From assembly GCA_040954595.2 (NCBI GenBank), contig CM082576.2:10664001-10728000 (forward strand): a stretch of DNA of 64,000 nucleotides, given 5' to 3'. A program made the translations under genes and the position numbers. Positions 24,601-39,600 of the stretch are shown piece after piece (within the stretch, counting starts at the first letter, position 1; every line of letters starts with the position of its first letter). This DNA is from Balanoglossus misakiensis. Lineage: Eukaryota; Hemichordata. Under the pieces are notes generated by a model, which saw nothing but the letters and a program-made list of their open reading frames with translations, was not told where the DNA came from and ran no database searches.

Positions 24601-27600
24601 GATTGTCTATGTATCATTAGTACAACCTACTCTTTCCAACCAAGTTGTTGTGTTTCCTGAAGTGGAGTTATAATACTCACGGGCAGGTATTTCTGTCTGG
24701 CCACTTCGATTTTCTTCTGCGTTTCTTCAGACTCCACCACACGTTTCAAGATTTCTTCCGACATCTTTTTACTGGTCTGCAGGGTCTCCACCAAATCTTG
24801 GTCATCGAGAATATGACCTGGTACAAAAAAGAGGAGATTTTATCAATCTCGTGATCACAAAACATAGAAAGTGAATGTCTATGTTTCTACTGACATAAAT
24901 GAGAGGAACATGCTGATTAAAATCTGTTACAAAACTTGATTTGTGATAGTTTCTTGTGAATCGGGGTGTGAAAATGCTAGTTACCTTCTGATTTTTGCAG
25001 TAGACTCAAAGATTTGTCTTCTAACTCTCTGAGCTGCGTCACATCTCTTGCGATGCTCTCCAAGAGTTCACTGCGCTGTTGTTCCAGAGCTGGTCTCTCC
25101 TGCAATGCAATATTAACCAAGTGAGACACGCAAAATACATTTATCCATTCTGTCACTTATTCAATTGTACACGGCACGCTCAATTTTGTACTCTTTCTTC
25201 TGAAAACACCTTAAGCACTGAAATTTGCTGATACACTTTTCGACCCAATAAACACAGATCAAGACCACAACCACTATTAACACATGGAAATCCTTTTACC
25301 TGTTTGACCACAAACGAAAGCAGCTGATCTTGAAGGCCTTCGAAAGTGACGGTGAAATTGATGATTGTGACTTGGATGCACACCGCAGGAAGATAGTGGG
25401 GGTTGGGCATGTTGGATGTCATGTACAACCTGTTAAGTAGAAATATATGTATGGTGTCAAATAAAATAAATGCACATGTAAATTAGTATGGAAGTGTGCA
25501 TATTGTATAATTCAACTTACTTGAAGTTTTCATTGTATTCAATCTCTGTGTCGCCAACCTTGATGACGTCTTGACCGCCTCTGTGGATGAGCTCTTTGGT
25601 GAGTATAGGTTTGAGTGCAGGGTCTAGATTCTCCGTCACGTTCTGCAGCAATACAGGTTCGCCCACTCGGATTGCCCTCTCCATGGTCCTCATGTAGTTG
25701 GGATCATCTGCCTGAACGACTTTCAAGTTGTCTCCTTCCATTTCTGTGATCCAGCTGTGAGGAGAAGTGGAATTTAAAAGCAATCAGAGAACGTGGCTGT
25801 GGATTGGTGCTGTAAGAAGCCTACACAAAATATTGCTGCATTTAAGATCACTACTATGGAAATGAATTACATACCCATCATGAATTTGTTGTGTGTCACA
25901 GAATATACGGGATATCTGAGATTTAACTTTGGCCCACTAAGTCTTAATTTGCATGTTTTTCCCTTCATTGTGGAGTTCAAGGTTTTCGTCCCACCAACAA
26001 CATCCAAGCAAAAATCGTATGATTATCTGCACCTTAATAAGCTATAAAGTCTCTTGACTGAATGAAGAGAACTTACTTGACCGCTTGTCCCTGCGGATCG
26101 ATCATCAAAGGCCAGTGATGACCTTTCTTGACAAACACTGCGTTCTCTGTAGAGTGGTTGTCCTGTGGTAAGCCTTCACTCTGCCACTTGCGAACCTGAC
26201 AAGAAATGGCGAATCAAGAAAATGATGTCTAAAACATTCAGAGAAGAAATCTACATATTCATAAGAAATCTACATATTCATAAAAAATTATATATTCATG
26301 ACTTAACATGATGTTCATAGCAATAAATCACGACAGAACATTAACATGTAGAATAGCATAACATAGACTTACAGTGTTCGGGTCCACCATTGCTTTGATG
26401 ATAGTGTACCCCTCAGACACAGGTATTCGACTGAGGTGACACCACTCAACCCATCGGGCCACCATGTCACGTCTGTAGGGGGCGGTGAACGGTCCAAGAT
26501 ACGCGATGCTGCCGGCTGACACCAACGTGTCTCCTACAATACCTTCTAACTTGCCTTCCAGTTCCTCCATGGAGTCTGCCCAACGGATCTAACGGTAAAG
26601 AAATGATTGTAAATGACAATGATTGAACTGATAATTTTGAAAATGAAATTTTCTGCTCAGAGTGGAAGGTTCTTCATTGTCCGATAACTTCACACTACAG
26701 TTGTTTCATAAAGGTATATTTATGTGTAAATGTACACACAGCACTGAATCTTTTCATCTGAAAAATGTGGATTGCAGATATCGTCAGAGAACAGGCCATG
26801 CACACATGTGATTCAATGACCAGGTCGTGTGTCTGTACATACAAAACTCACCTTTTCATCAGCCAGGGCAGTGATCAGAATGGAAGCTCTTTTCAATCTC
26901 AGTGTCGTCAACACTTTCCTCTCTCGGAGTGCTTCCCTCTGTGCCACGCTGTCGTTGTACTGTTTTTGCAACACAGTCAGATGTTCCTGGATCTGAAACA
27001 GAAAAATAATAATATCATGATACAATCACTGGGAACAGTTTCTTTCATGAATTAGGAGTTTAAGTTCCAGTCCTGGTACAAGTACTAGTAGGTGGTAGGA
27101 AGTACATGGAGTAAGTAATGTAAGTACAAGTTTGTTCGTTCTGGATGACAGGCGCATGTCTTCCATAATGCATTTCTCTTTCTTACCTTGGCGAGACTTG
27201 CTTGCTTTTCTTGTAGATTCTCCTGCGCCATCTTCAAGGCTTCCTTGGCCTCGTCTACTGTTCTCTGTTTTGGTTTCACCATCTGGCAGAGGAAAGAATC
27301 AAAACTTGATGCTCACATTTATTTAGGTTTTTAACTGCAACAATTTAATTAATTACAGTCTCATGGCAAATAAATTACTGTTATTTCAACTCCTACTGCA
27401 ATATTGTTTTTAAGCCTCAGTTGCGATGGAAAGTCAAGATCTAGCAAATCACAAATTTCATAGGGTGCAGCACCACATGGACATCTGAAGACTTATACCC
27501 GCCTTTTTTAACCGGCATATGTAAATTAGAGGTGGGTGTATACACTGTAATATAAGGCACACATAGTATTTCTTACCTTATAGACACTATTGTAATGTTC

Positions 27601-30600
27601 CAATGCCAGAACCCATTGACACATTGATTTGCAGGCACCAGACACATTGCCTACTTTCTCTGGTACGAAATCAGGCATTCTGGTCAGTTTCTTCAGTTTG
27701 ACAAACACCTGTAATCAAAGTTTAGAATTCCAAGTGCCAATTCGGTTTTACAGTTGCAAAATTACTCTTGAGAAAATTCTCTTAACTTCTCTTAAAAATA
27801 GTACAAAAATCCTCATTTTTGAAATTCTCACCTTATCAGGGACACTGTTCTTGTCGAAGGTGACGAGCCTCTTGAGAAATCCCGGATCACCCAGCACCTG
27901 TTTAGCAGTCTGCCAGTCGGGCTTGTGCTGCAGTAAGATACAGACAGCACCCATGACGTGCATCACCAGGTCCGGAGGTTTGGTGTACACTCGGATCTCG
28001 GAGATATCAGATTTGTCCAGGGCATCCAGAGAAGCTATGGCCTCTTGCAATGCAGGGATGACGGAGTTCAGATCTTGCTGGGCTTCCTGTAGATCAAAGT
28101 GGCGTAAAAATATGTATGCCCAGTTCACATCCTTTCTAACATTATTTTTTTTTAAATCAAGAACTTTGAAAATAACAAAGCGGCTGCCTGAAAGAATGTT
28201 TTTTTTGTGTGTGAAATGTGATATTTTCTTCTTTTCACCACTTTCATTTTAAACAAGCCAAACTCAGTAGTGTGTTATATATAAAATACTACCGGTATTA
28301 ATAATATTTTACGATAGAATGACAACACTACTTGCTAAGATGTGTTGGCAAACAACAACAACATACAAAACAATAGACAGACAAAACATTTGAGTGTGGG
28401 GGACTCACATCTGCATATTCCTGCACAATCTGAGCCTCTCTTTTCATCACCGCTTCTTCTTGCTCGACTATCTGTCTGACTTCATCCACAGCTTCCTGGT
28501 CCTTGGACAGCTGGGCGAGCAGTAACTCAGTATCCTATGGTACGAACAGTGTAATGTAATGTGATGAAAGGGAAGCACACATTTAGTCACGCAAACTTAG
28601 GTGTATGCACCCACACAGCTGCACATAATACACACATGCACAATCAACTCATTTGTGTAATGTACCGGTACTATAAATAATGCTGCATGCTATACTCACC
28701 CTTGCTTTCTCTTCAATCTTTGGACCCAGGGCTTTGAGTTCATCCTGCATGGTGTCCACCAATGAGTTGGCTTCAGACAACTTGGAGAGACCGACGAAAA
28801 GACGATTTCTGAAATTCCAAACAAAAATACACTCAATCCATTTCAGCACGACCCGTGAATTCATCTGGTCAAGCAGCTTTTACTTGTAGTCTCCAACTTT
28901 CAAACCCACACCGGCTGATGGATCTAAACCATCATCATTTTGAGTGCAACAGAGCAAGACCCAGACAGAATGTAAGACAAAATTACACTCAATTATTTTT
29001 CCTCTCACCTGTTATCCAGGAATTCCTGTCTATTTTTCCTCAACATGTTGGAATACAGCTGAATGAGGTCCAGGTAACTGGAGGGTGTTGTGTAATAGTG
29101 ACGCCTGAGTTCGTTGTAGAACTTGCCAGTCATGGTGGTCACATCTTTGTGAATGTCCACACACACTCTAGCAATATTCAATTTCAACTCCTGTCAAGAA
29201 TTCACAACAACATGTCTCAACGTCTGGCTTCCATTAGTCGGAACCATCAGTGCTTTGAGCACAGTTACACATTGTGCAGTTTAAAGACTTTCAACCAGAA
29301 ATATTAACACAATGGCAAGAAATAGTATTTGCAATTTAAATTAATCCACTAGTTCTGATGGCGATAGACAATATCTTTGACGTCCACTTTTTTTCATACC
29401 TGCAGCTGATACGGGTATGCTGCTACAGTATCATTGTATCATTGTGACAAAAGTGGTATTTCAAAGCAAAACCTGGATCTGACATAAGAACATATCTGAG
29501 CTACACTGCAAGCCCCTCCCTTACCATGGGATCGCGGCCGTCTTCAATGCCAAAGTCTACATTAGCAAAGTAGACCTGCGCCACACTCAGCATGGCCGTC
29601 TCAGTCCACTCATCGTACCAGTCTATGGTGCAACAGTTGATCAACGAGGGGTGCATTCGACAACGGTGACGGAAGGTGGTCCCGGCGGGACTTGTGGCCA
29701 GAACCACATGCAGCTTACTTCTCACTCTCTGGAGAGAAAAAAAATTAACGCATTACTTTTATACAATTGGCTGCTTCAGATTTGTGAATTTCAATGAACA
29801 GGTTTGTTTGGTCTAGGATGGTTTCCCCCTGGATATTACCAACTATACACTGATCCTACCGGTAACCCTAATCCTAAATGTTGGGTGGGAAATGCCTGGG
29901 GTGGTGAATATCCAGGGGGGTATACTGCCCTGATACTGCTTCATTGGACTTTTAAAATTAAGTACATGTACATAATGAAATGTTTGTGTAGTCACTTGTA
30001 CTGTACATTTTTTTAAAAAGAGGATGCAAACAGTGTTTTTTTTTTTTTTGCTTTCATTGAACAGTTTACCTGTATAAAGAATGAGTAGACAGATTCTCTT
30101 GTGTCTGGTATCTCAGACTCCATGGCCGCACTCTTCAGATCCATCGCTATGGCGTCCAGTTCGTCGTTGTCGAACAGATCCGGCACCTCTCCAGAATTCA
30201 AAATGCTGTTGATGTCTTCAAGGAATGATTCCTTGACAATGTCACTATCTGTCAGCAGGAAGACAGTGTTTACATTCTGCACTCCAGTTTGCCTGAACAT
30301 TTTCTTCAAGTCGTCTCGGAAGTCGAGTTGGTTGTATCCCCTGGTCAGAGTCAGTCTGTAGAGCTCACATCCTGCAATGTGGCAAGCCAGCTGCACCGAG
30401 CTGCTCTTCCCGGTCCCGTCTAGTCCGACCAGCAGCATGTGGCCGCCCGGTTGACGGAAAACTCTGGCGGCTCTTGTGATGTGCTCTACGGCCTCCTTGA
30501 AGAAGACAAGCATCTTGCCGGCCTGTAATGTGTGTGTGTGAGGGAAGGGGTAGAGAAAATAAGGAGTGGTGTGAAACACAACTGGTTCATGAGGAAAAAA

Positions 30601-33600
30601 ACCTGCGAAATCACCAAACTATGAAAACAGCCCAATCAATAAAATGCCATAATGGAACTATGATGATTCTAACTCGCACACGTACCTGTGCATTGCCGTA
30701 GTTCAATCGAATTTGATATTCTTCCAAGGCCGATGCCAGTTTCTTCTTGTCGGTTATCATGGCGTACGACCTCCCCGAGGCCGGCGCGTTCATGTTGATG
30801 AAGTCTCCGAACATGATCGGTTCATCTCTCAGTTTCTCCGCTGACCACTTCACCTGGAGATGCAGAGACAAACATTTTCAACCTGTTGCTATGACAACAG
30901 TTCAGTAACCCGTCAGTAATTTTCCATCTCCAGGTCACAAACAAATATTGAACCTATGAAATCCACTGTCAGATAGAAATATGAAAACTAATACACCCAG
31001 GTCTCCGCAAACACTCATCCTTTGTAAAACAAATCCCCACGTACCTTGAAATAATTATGCAAATCATCCGATAGAAACTGGAAGAACTGGAATCGGTCAT
31101 CGTCACAGACCAGTCTGTCGTGTAGGACGCGGGTGGCTTCGTGCGCAAACAACTGGGCCGTGTTGTCATTGGTGGAGATCACCTTCTCATCAGCCTGCAG
31201 CAAACCTTGGACGATCTGAAATACACAGACATCAAAAGCTTATGAAACTTAAATGTTCCAACGAGACACACAATAATGCTGCACACTCGAGTTAAGTAAT
31301 TGTGTTTTGGCAATAAACATAAACAAACTCTCAAAAATGTATCTGGTAACCTTTGAAATATTGAACATTTATTTTGAATCGATGTTCCACTACTCACACT
31401 CGAGAGATCTCTGAGATTGAATGTGTAGTGCGACTTGGCCGGGGTCGGTAGCATGTTGACGCTCATCTTGTAATAGACAGCGATGGACGCAGACACCAGA
31501 GGGATCATCAGCTCTTTGATGTCCGGCATGAAATCTCGATTCTCAAAGAATCTGCCCAGCTGAACTTGATAGATATGCTGTAAGGACTTCACTGACGGTT
31601 GTGGCAGAGCTAAGATGCTGCGACGAAGAACGTGTAAAATATTAACACAGAGATGCAAATTATAAATGTGATTCTGCCACCACACTTGGTCAGATACTGG
31701 ATTTTTTATACTGCACACATGTTTATATGGTTATTATGCTAAGTGAGCCAGACAAGTGAGGACTCGATTACCCATGTATAACCAGGTACTTACTTGAAGT
31801 GCTTCAGAAGTCTTGGACTCACAACATTTCTACCTCCACCTGGGGGACCACACGCTGCAGCTAAGTTGACATCCAAAATATCCTGCGAGAGAAAGTTGTT
31901 ATGGTTGGCAAGTGTTCGAACATTGTTTGATATGGCTTTCTGTGAACAGGAGGAACTTTTCTTTCACCATACTCATCTCTGTTTTTCTGTTCAATCCTCC
32001 TAGAGAAAATAACACAAAGACTGCAATTGAGATATGGAAATGATAGGCCATATAATAATTACCTTCCAAGCAAGTTTCTTGACATCAAAGAATCCGCCCA
32101 GTTCAAAATATTGTCTCAGAAGTTCTAGTGGAGGCTGGGCGCCATATTCCTCTGGTGCAGGCATATTCAAATCATCTATGAATACTATTACCTAGGAAAC
32201 AAACAACAATAAACGACATGAGTACAATCACCATGGTAATAAAAATGATGATAGAGTCAAATTCACAAGAAGGCTAGGTTGACAGATGACAACCACAAAA
32301 TAAACCAAACTAATCCAGTACTGCATTTGACACCAACTATAACCACTGTCTTACCAAGAAAGTACAGCCTACCTTCTTTCCTCTAGGTCCTCCCATGGAA
32401 TCCTTACTTCTCTTGATCAGTTTATACTGTATCTGTGCCTGCACTCTGGCAGCCGTGGTCTGGGCGCTGAGCTGTAACGTAGTGTGTGTCACTCCTTCTG
32501 TCGGCTTCCTCACTTGTCCCGTCATCAAGGCCATGTCCACATTGTCCTTCTCCTCCAACATGGCTGGATAAAAGACACGCACATCAACTTGGATTATTCA
32601 GTTTCTAGTATTCAAACTACAACTGTTTTCTTTCATTTTGTTTTTGGTCAATTCAATATCTTGTGGAATTGGAATGAATTCAATAATCTAACTTTATTGT
32701 GGTTAGAACAATAAGGAAACTTTCTAACGAGAAAGTTTGTCTTGAATATCAATGATGATATTTACTGTCATCGGTGTCTTGGTCACCAAATATTCCTGCA
32801 GTCAGGGCGGTGATGTTGGACAGGATATTCTGTCCCTTGTCGGAGTAGTTGAAGACATCTCCCAGGATTGTACCATCTTGTATCGTGGTGCCTTTCTCTG
32901 CCGTCAGTCTCTTCAACATGTGGTTGATGATTGCTGACTTGCCAACACCTGATTCTCCTAGTAATAGAAAACAAAACAAAACAAATTTTATTTTTATTTT
33001 TAAAATGTCTATATGATGGAACTCTGGACAGAATTTCAGCATGCAGATTTTTTTTTCTGTGGCAGTAATATACTGCTCTGGGAATCTCAGTGTTGAATAC
33101 TTACAGTTCGTTTGAGAAAACCATGAAAAGATTGCGGAATTGACACTCTTTAAATTTCCCCAGGGGGCATAAAAATTGATACATAATGTCCTGTTTGAAA
33201 TCTGTCTTTACCTGTAAGCAGCACCGGGTGTCGGTTCACCAGCAACATACTGATCAGGAACGCGTATCTGACCACATCCACCGTGGGCACCAACGCCCCT
33301 TCCTCCAAATCCACCTTCTTACTCATGTGGGTGGTCACGCCCATCTGTTCGCCGATGGAGACGTGCGCGACACCCTTGTCAATCAGCGACTTGGTGCTGG
33401 GCACCAGGGCGTCCCAGGGGACGAATTTGCCGTTCTCGAAGTTGATGAAGTAGTGGAAGATGGTTCTGCTGCCGGATGGCAGTCTGACACCTGGAAAAAC
33501 ACGGAATGGGGAAAAAAATGAAGAATATGGACGAGACTGTTCAAGTTTGTACGAGGCTATGGGTTCTTGATTTTTATTCTTTACTACCGTACTTATAGTT

Positions 33601-36600
33601 TCATTTTCAAAGTTTTCTATACTGGTATTACCTGCAAAATAACTTCCTAACTTTTCATGCAATTTAATGTAAAGAACAGAGAAAGCATTTGCTACATACT
33701 GTGACCTTACCCACCCTGCCTCCGATTTATTTTGGTTTAACCCTACTGGTAGAACTGGACTAACCCACAGGGAAACAGGGGTGAAAGCGCAAATATGCAG
33801 ATGAGACGGGTGAGCAAAGACAATAGCTTTACCTAGCGGTGGCTCTACGTCAAACGTCTCCCGGGCAAAGTTGTCGAACTCGTAGCTGATGTCGATTTTC
33901 GTGTCGTCTTTCTTGGAGATGGGCCTGGTACTGATGCCGCTGTCGTCGTCGCTATCGTCTTCTCTCTTCATCACGCCGCCGAACGACCAGGTGTAACAGA
34001 AGACAAAGATCTTGCCCAGCAGGTTCAGGAACTGATCAGGGTGCTTCTGCAAGTACCACTCTTTCTCGTTTCTGAATGGGAAAAAAACCAGACGTGTGGA
34101 ATTGGTAAGCATACCAATTCTGGACTTGAAAATTTCTACCAATCAATCATAAAGACAAGCAATCAATCAATCATGAAATTTGTTGAAAATTTATGATCAT
34201 TCAAAGACTTAGACACTCCCTTTTAACCATGTTTGTGTATATGTAAATTTTATTAGAAGTGATTGTATATCTTAAACTTAAAGAATTCATACATACTTGC
34301 TTTTACTCTTCAACTGTTGTAGTTTCTGTTGTCGTTCTCTTTCCCTCTCTCTCTCCTTCTCTCTGCGTCTCTCTTCTCGTCTTTGCTTTCTGTTGCTTCT
34401 AGAAGATCTGCCGGACATGGCTGAGGTGGTGCCAGTAGACGGCACACTGTCTCCACTGGATGGCCTCACCTCCTCATCTGGAATCGCAACCAATTATTGA
34501 AATTCATTATATTTATTTTTATTATACCAATCAAAAGAGAAACTTTTTGCTTGCCAGTGACGAACAACTTATTAAAAAGTCATACATTTGTACAAAATGC
34601 ACAAAAGTGACAAATTGAGTGTTTTGGGGGGGGGGGAACTGGACTTACCAAGTTGTCCATAACCTCCGTGGTCTGACAGGAACTCCAGGAAAGCCTCTAA
34701 TAAGTTGCACAGAGTTGACACTATACTCATTTTGGGTGCAGGTAAGTGCTGGTGTTTGTAGTACTTGTGTATGAAGTCAAAGCCTGCGTCAATGCTCCTG
34801 TCAAACAGTGCTAGCAGATGAGTCTTGCCACTGGGAGGGATCTGCAAAACATGTCACTAGAGTTCAATTTTTATGTTTTCTTCATTGTTGTCATGTCAAG
34901 TAATCCTGGAATTGATATGGGTATTTCTAATCATATCAGGTATTAAAAGAACAGTTACTGTTTTGAAACACCCTTTATATGCAGGTGACATCGAAGAATG
35001 AAGGCAGCCGAAAACCCCAAAAGAAGTTAAAATTCTACATACATCTCTTGGTAGTCGAGATATCCATGTCTTGACGAACGGCTTCCAACCAAGGTCAACA
35101 GGATCCTGTTCAATAAAAGACAAGACATAAAAGGGACAGAGTCACAAACATTGTAAAACCAGGCAGCAAAAAATATTCAAAGTCCTTGCCTTCAATTTCA
35201 TATTTTATCAAATACACGGCAACCATGTATATGGATGGAATTTCAATGTCTTAAAAGCATTCTCTTAATACAGACGATCTATTGGTATATTGGGCCCACT
35301 TACCATATAAACCATAGCACATCTGCTGATGGTAGCAGGGCTCGCCTGCGACAGGTTGTCCACTTCGAACAACAGCCTCATGCCGGGAGTGAGGCTTATC
35401 CTCTCCCCGTTGGCCAGACAGAGCAACTTGGAGTCGTCCAGCACGGTGTTCAAGTTCTCCACCCACATGGTGTCCACGGGTCCGTCCAGGATGATCCACT
35501 TCCAGTCGGTGGGAATGTCGTCGCCGTGGTCCGTCTCCACGTCTTCCGGTGGCACCAGTCCGTCCATGATGGATTCGCCGGCGTAGCTGGTCGTGGGTGA
35601 GTGACGCGATGATGTGTCGGGGGTCTGAAGAGAAAGATCGTTGCAGAGTTTAGAACCAGAAGATAGCCACTGTTCCTTTAGAATGGTTGTTTTCCTTACC
35701 CTCAGAAAATTCTGTTAAGCATTCTCAACTTGGGGAGTCCAGCTTATAGATACCATTTTGTGTTTTTTTGTCTCACATTAACGAAGCTGTTATTCTACGT
35801 GAACATTTAGCAGGCACACAGGTCAAGATGTGGTTGGTCATATTAAATTCTGTAACCCTATTTTTTTGCAAACCAAGCCATGAACCCATCTCATGAACAA
35901 TCACTATTATGGCTGGGCATTGAATTTAGTGATGTTCAAAGCCAGCACATAGGTACTGAGTTAACACAACACAAGTAAGTTTGCATCGAATCATATACTT
36001 GATTATATATTGTCAAAACTTGTCAATCATGAAAACAATATGTTAATCCTGTGTTAAATCATGGTTTCAATTTATCATTCACAAATACATATGGTTGGTA
36101 AAGTATCATTCAGAACTCATTCAGATTTGTTATGTGTGTTGAAATTTAGTCACTGTTTTAGTACAAAATCAAATTAGTTGTGTTACACGTTAATTTCTCA
36201 ACGTCATTAACACAAACAGGGAATATATCACATAAACATTGTGTTTATGTATCAAAAAGCAACTTTCAACTTCTGTTAAGATTACATTTTGGCAAGTGAG
36301 TGTATCTGGGGCTGAATTTTGTGAACAAACCAAAACAGTTGACATGGGCCAAGCTGTGTGCTGGGCTTTGTGATTGGTCGGTGTCGTGTGAGTTCAAAGT
36401 TTTGGTGCCACACACACAGCACGCGATTCTTACCGCGCGAGTCACACTCGCACTGGAGCGGACTCTGTCGTCGTCCCATCTGGACATCTTTTTGGTGGTG
36501 GTGGAATGAGAGCGGAGGTGGTGAAAATGGAATGGTGTGAGGAGCATAATGCATAGGCAATGAAATACACATGCACAAACCGTACAGATGTGAACCAAGT

Positions 36601-39600
36601 CATGTGAAATGGGATCGCTAGTATTAAAGCAAGAGTCGGTGTGAGAAGTGGGGGAAGGGGTGGTGGTAACGCTGTTGCTATGAAACGACAAATGATGACA
36701 ACCAAGTGACAGATGGAGAGCATGCAACACCAGTATTGAACATATCGGTATGTACTGTGGATTCTTGCTACATGTATGATGATAAAATATCTGCAGAGAT
36801 TGTGATCAGCAGCCAGGAGTGTAAGAAAAAGTGAGGGTTACCCTCTCATAGACAAATCCTAGGTAACAAGTTATCTGCTACTTACACAATGTCTGTATTG
36901 CTATGTGTATGCAGACATTAACACTTGTCATCAAGTGCCCATGTACGCGTGTGATACGATGAAAGTATGAACTATGCATTTTTTATCAAACAGATGAAAA
37001 AATTGTAATCATGGGCACAAAAATTCCCCAAATGATCCAAAGAAGAAAGCATGGTTGCTGATGACGATGACAAGAGATAAGACTTGCGAGAGCCGTGAAC
37101 CTACCTGTGTGCCTTCCGTGTAATTTGTAACTGAAGTAGATGGCCTACTGGCATTTGCAGCAGCAAAGTCCGACTCATCTGACGTGATCTGTTGACTCGA
37201 TGTGTCCTTGGCAAACTTCCTGACCGCTGACGCAAGCAGCCCGTCGGTCCATTCTAAGGTGTTGGGATCGGTCTGGCCGTACAACTCGCCAAGTTTGACA
37301 CACTTTGGATTGATAGTGAAGGCCTCAACGTGACCCTTCTTTCCATGCTTGTGCTGTGTTGAGGAAAAAAGTGATGTTTTTATGGTTGATGGTAGAATTA
37401 ATATTGAAGTTGACAAATGCAACCAAATTTGGTTCACTACTAATACTCCTTTGAAAAGTGTTAACAGTGGAATAAACTTACGATAAATTGTACACTTGTT
37501 CCAGCTTCTTCCTCGTCGTCAAGGCGTATGGTTGGCAACACGATCAGCGCCCTCTGGAGGATACTCCGCACCGTACTTTTGCCACCGCCAGTCGGTCCAA
37601 CCAACATGACGCCATGACGAACCAAAATCTGGCTGTGCACCTGTTTGACTTTTTCCACCTGGTTTGGCCAGTGTTGTAAGTTCATGTCGCGGATTGCTGT
37701 TGAAATGGCTTTCTGTCAGTGTGGACAATAAAAGGAAAAACATGATTATTGAGGCTGAACTGTACGGTTTTATTGCCGAGCCGTAAATGTGTGTGGGCGA
37801 AAACTGAAATAAGTACCGGGCACAATCTGAATTACAGTGGACTGGTTTACCAGACAGACAGAAAGACAGATGGAAGTAAACTGAATGATCGAATAATAGC
37901 AAGCTTTCACCCCCATTTCCATCTGTTGAAGTCCAACTGTACCATAGAAAACAATAGATGTGGAACATGGTGGAGAAAGGGGTAAGCTTGAACTTTCACA
38001 AAGAGCACAAGGTTTAGCGCACACATACTTCTAAGACACCACTGTGTTGGGCTGGAGGACTGATACCAGGGAAGAGATCGGCCAGAATGCTTTCAAAGAG
38101 AGGAACGTCCTCCGCCAGGAACTTCGGTAGATTGGCATCTCTCAGTGAGTGAATCAACAGATAGGCTTCTTCCTCCTCGGTCAACTGGTGCTGTGCGACC
38201 CTGAAATGGGGGTTAAAGGTGAAAGGTCAGTGAAAATCTCCGTTCAAATTTGTCTGAGTAAAGTGCGTCTCACTTCAATGAAAGTGACAAGAATGTGTGT
38301 TTGGCTGAACGTGACGAATGTTTGTGTCTTGTTGAACATACAACAGATTTGCTTGAAAGTCAAAATCAAAATCCAACACAAAGTGTGTCCAATTCGGTGA
38401 TGGGTGCAGACAAACTGGAAATACACACTGTCTCACTTTCAAATCTGGTGAGATTGAATCAATGCAAAACAATCCCTTGCTTTCATCTCCAGTGCTGCCA
38501 ACCAACACAGCATTTTTTTTTTCAATTTCAGTGGACTTGAATTGAAAGAAACCATTTGGAAACCGCGCAGGCAGTTTAACAAGATCTGACTGCAAATTTG
38601 CAACAAAAAAACATCAAACAAGAATGTGAATGGTGAAATAAGAATTGAATTATAAGATACCCCTTTGTACGCTGTCTGCAAAAAAGAATCAGTAAAAACA
38701 AAATGATTGGGTGGTTTTAGATTCTCTATGGAATGAGTTTCAATTATTCCACATGAACACTATATTGGAATACCTCCTCTAGTCCCAATTTAATTATATG
38801 ACTTTTTTTATGGGAACAAAATTCCATTATGTCAATTTCACACTTTTTCCGAGTGCATCCATAAAAAAAAGTTTTAAAAAATGAGCATCACTGACAATTT
38901 CTAGCTGGTAGTTAATAAAATCAACCAAATCTTACAGATGTTGGTCTTGCAGTTGATGAATTCTCTTCCTCTGTCCAGCCATCACCAGGACAGATTTAAT
39001 GGCTCTCATTCCAAAGTCATAGTGATCCTAAAATATTGGGAGGCACATAAAAATCAAGCATAACTGAAATATATTCTGCACAAAGCAGAACAAGAATTAC
39101 ATTTATGTAACATATGTAATACAAGTTTTAAGATTGATTGTAATGAATATATTTGTATACAGTTTCTCTATGAAATATAAGAAAAGGTGAGCCTTTGGAA
39201 TCGTAATAGCAAGGATAGATCATTTTTCAACAGAAATAATTTTAAGACCAAGACTGCAGTGGTTCCTCCCAAAAGTGCTGTGTGCAAATGCAAATCTCTT
39301 TATCAGATGGCACAATACAACATGAATGTACACCCAGGGAAGATATGGACATTGAAGACCAACCTGTTGTGACAGTTGTTTACTGGCAAGCTGATAGAGA
39401 TTGACAATCTTCGTGGAGAGAGACTTGGCGGAGGTGAACCCCTCAGAGAACAACATGATCTCGGCAATCAGCGCGTAGTCTGGCACCATCATGGCCACTT
39501 GTCGGAATAGCGACTTCAAATTGTCGGGAAGTTCCACGCGGCCAGCATACCTGTGGGACATGAAAACCAGGAACATTTCTAAAAGTCTCGATATTAGGTA

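Noticed and set aside
33186-33521. 111-codon plus-strand frame
   Set aside because: Antisense shadow of dynein exon 47.
33712-33790. Possible fourth copy of the ACCCTTTCACC element, inverted
   Set aside because: Only the GGGGTGAAAG end and a few interior words agree; too weak to call by eye.
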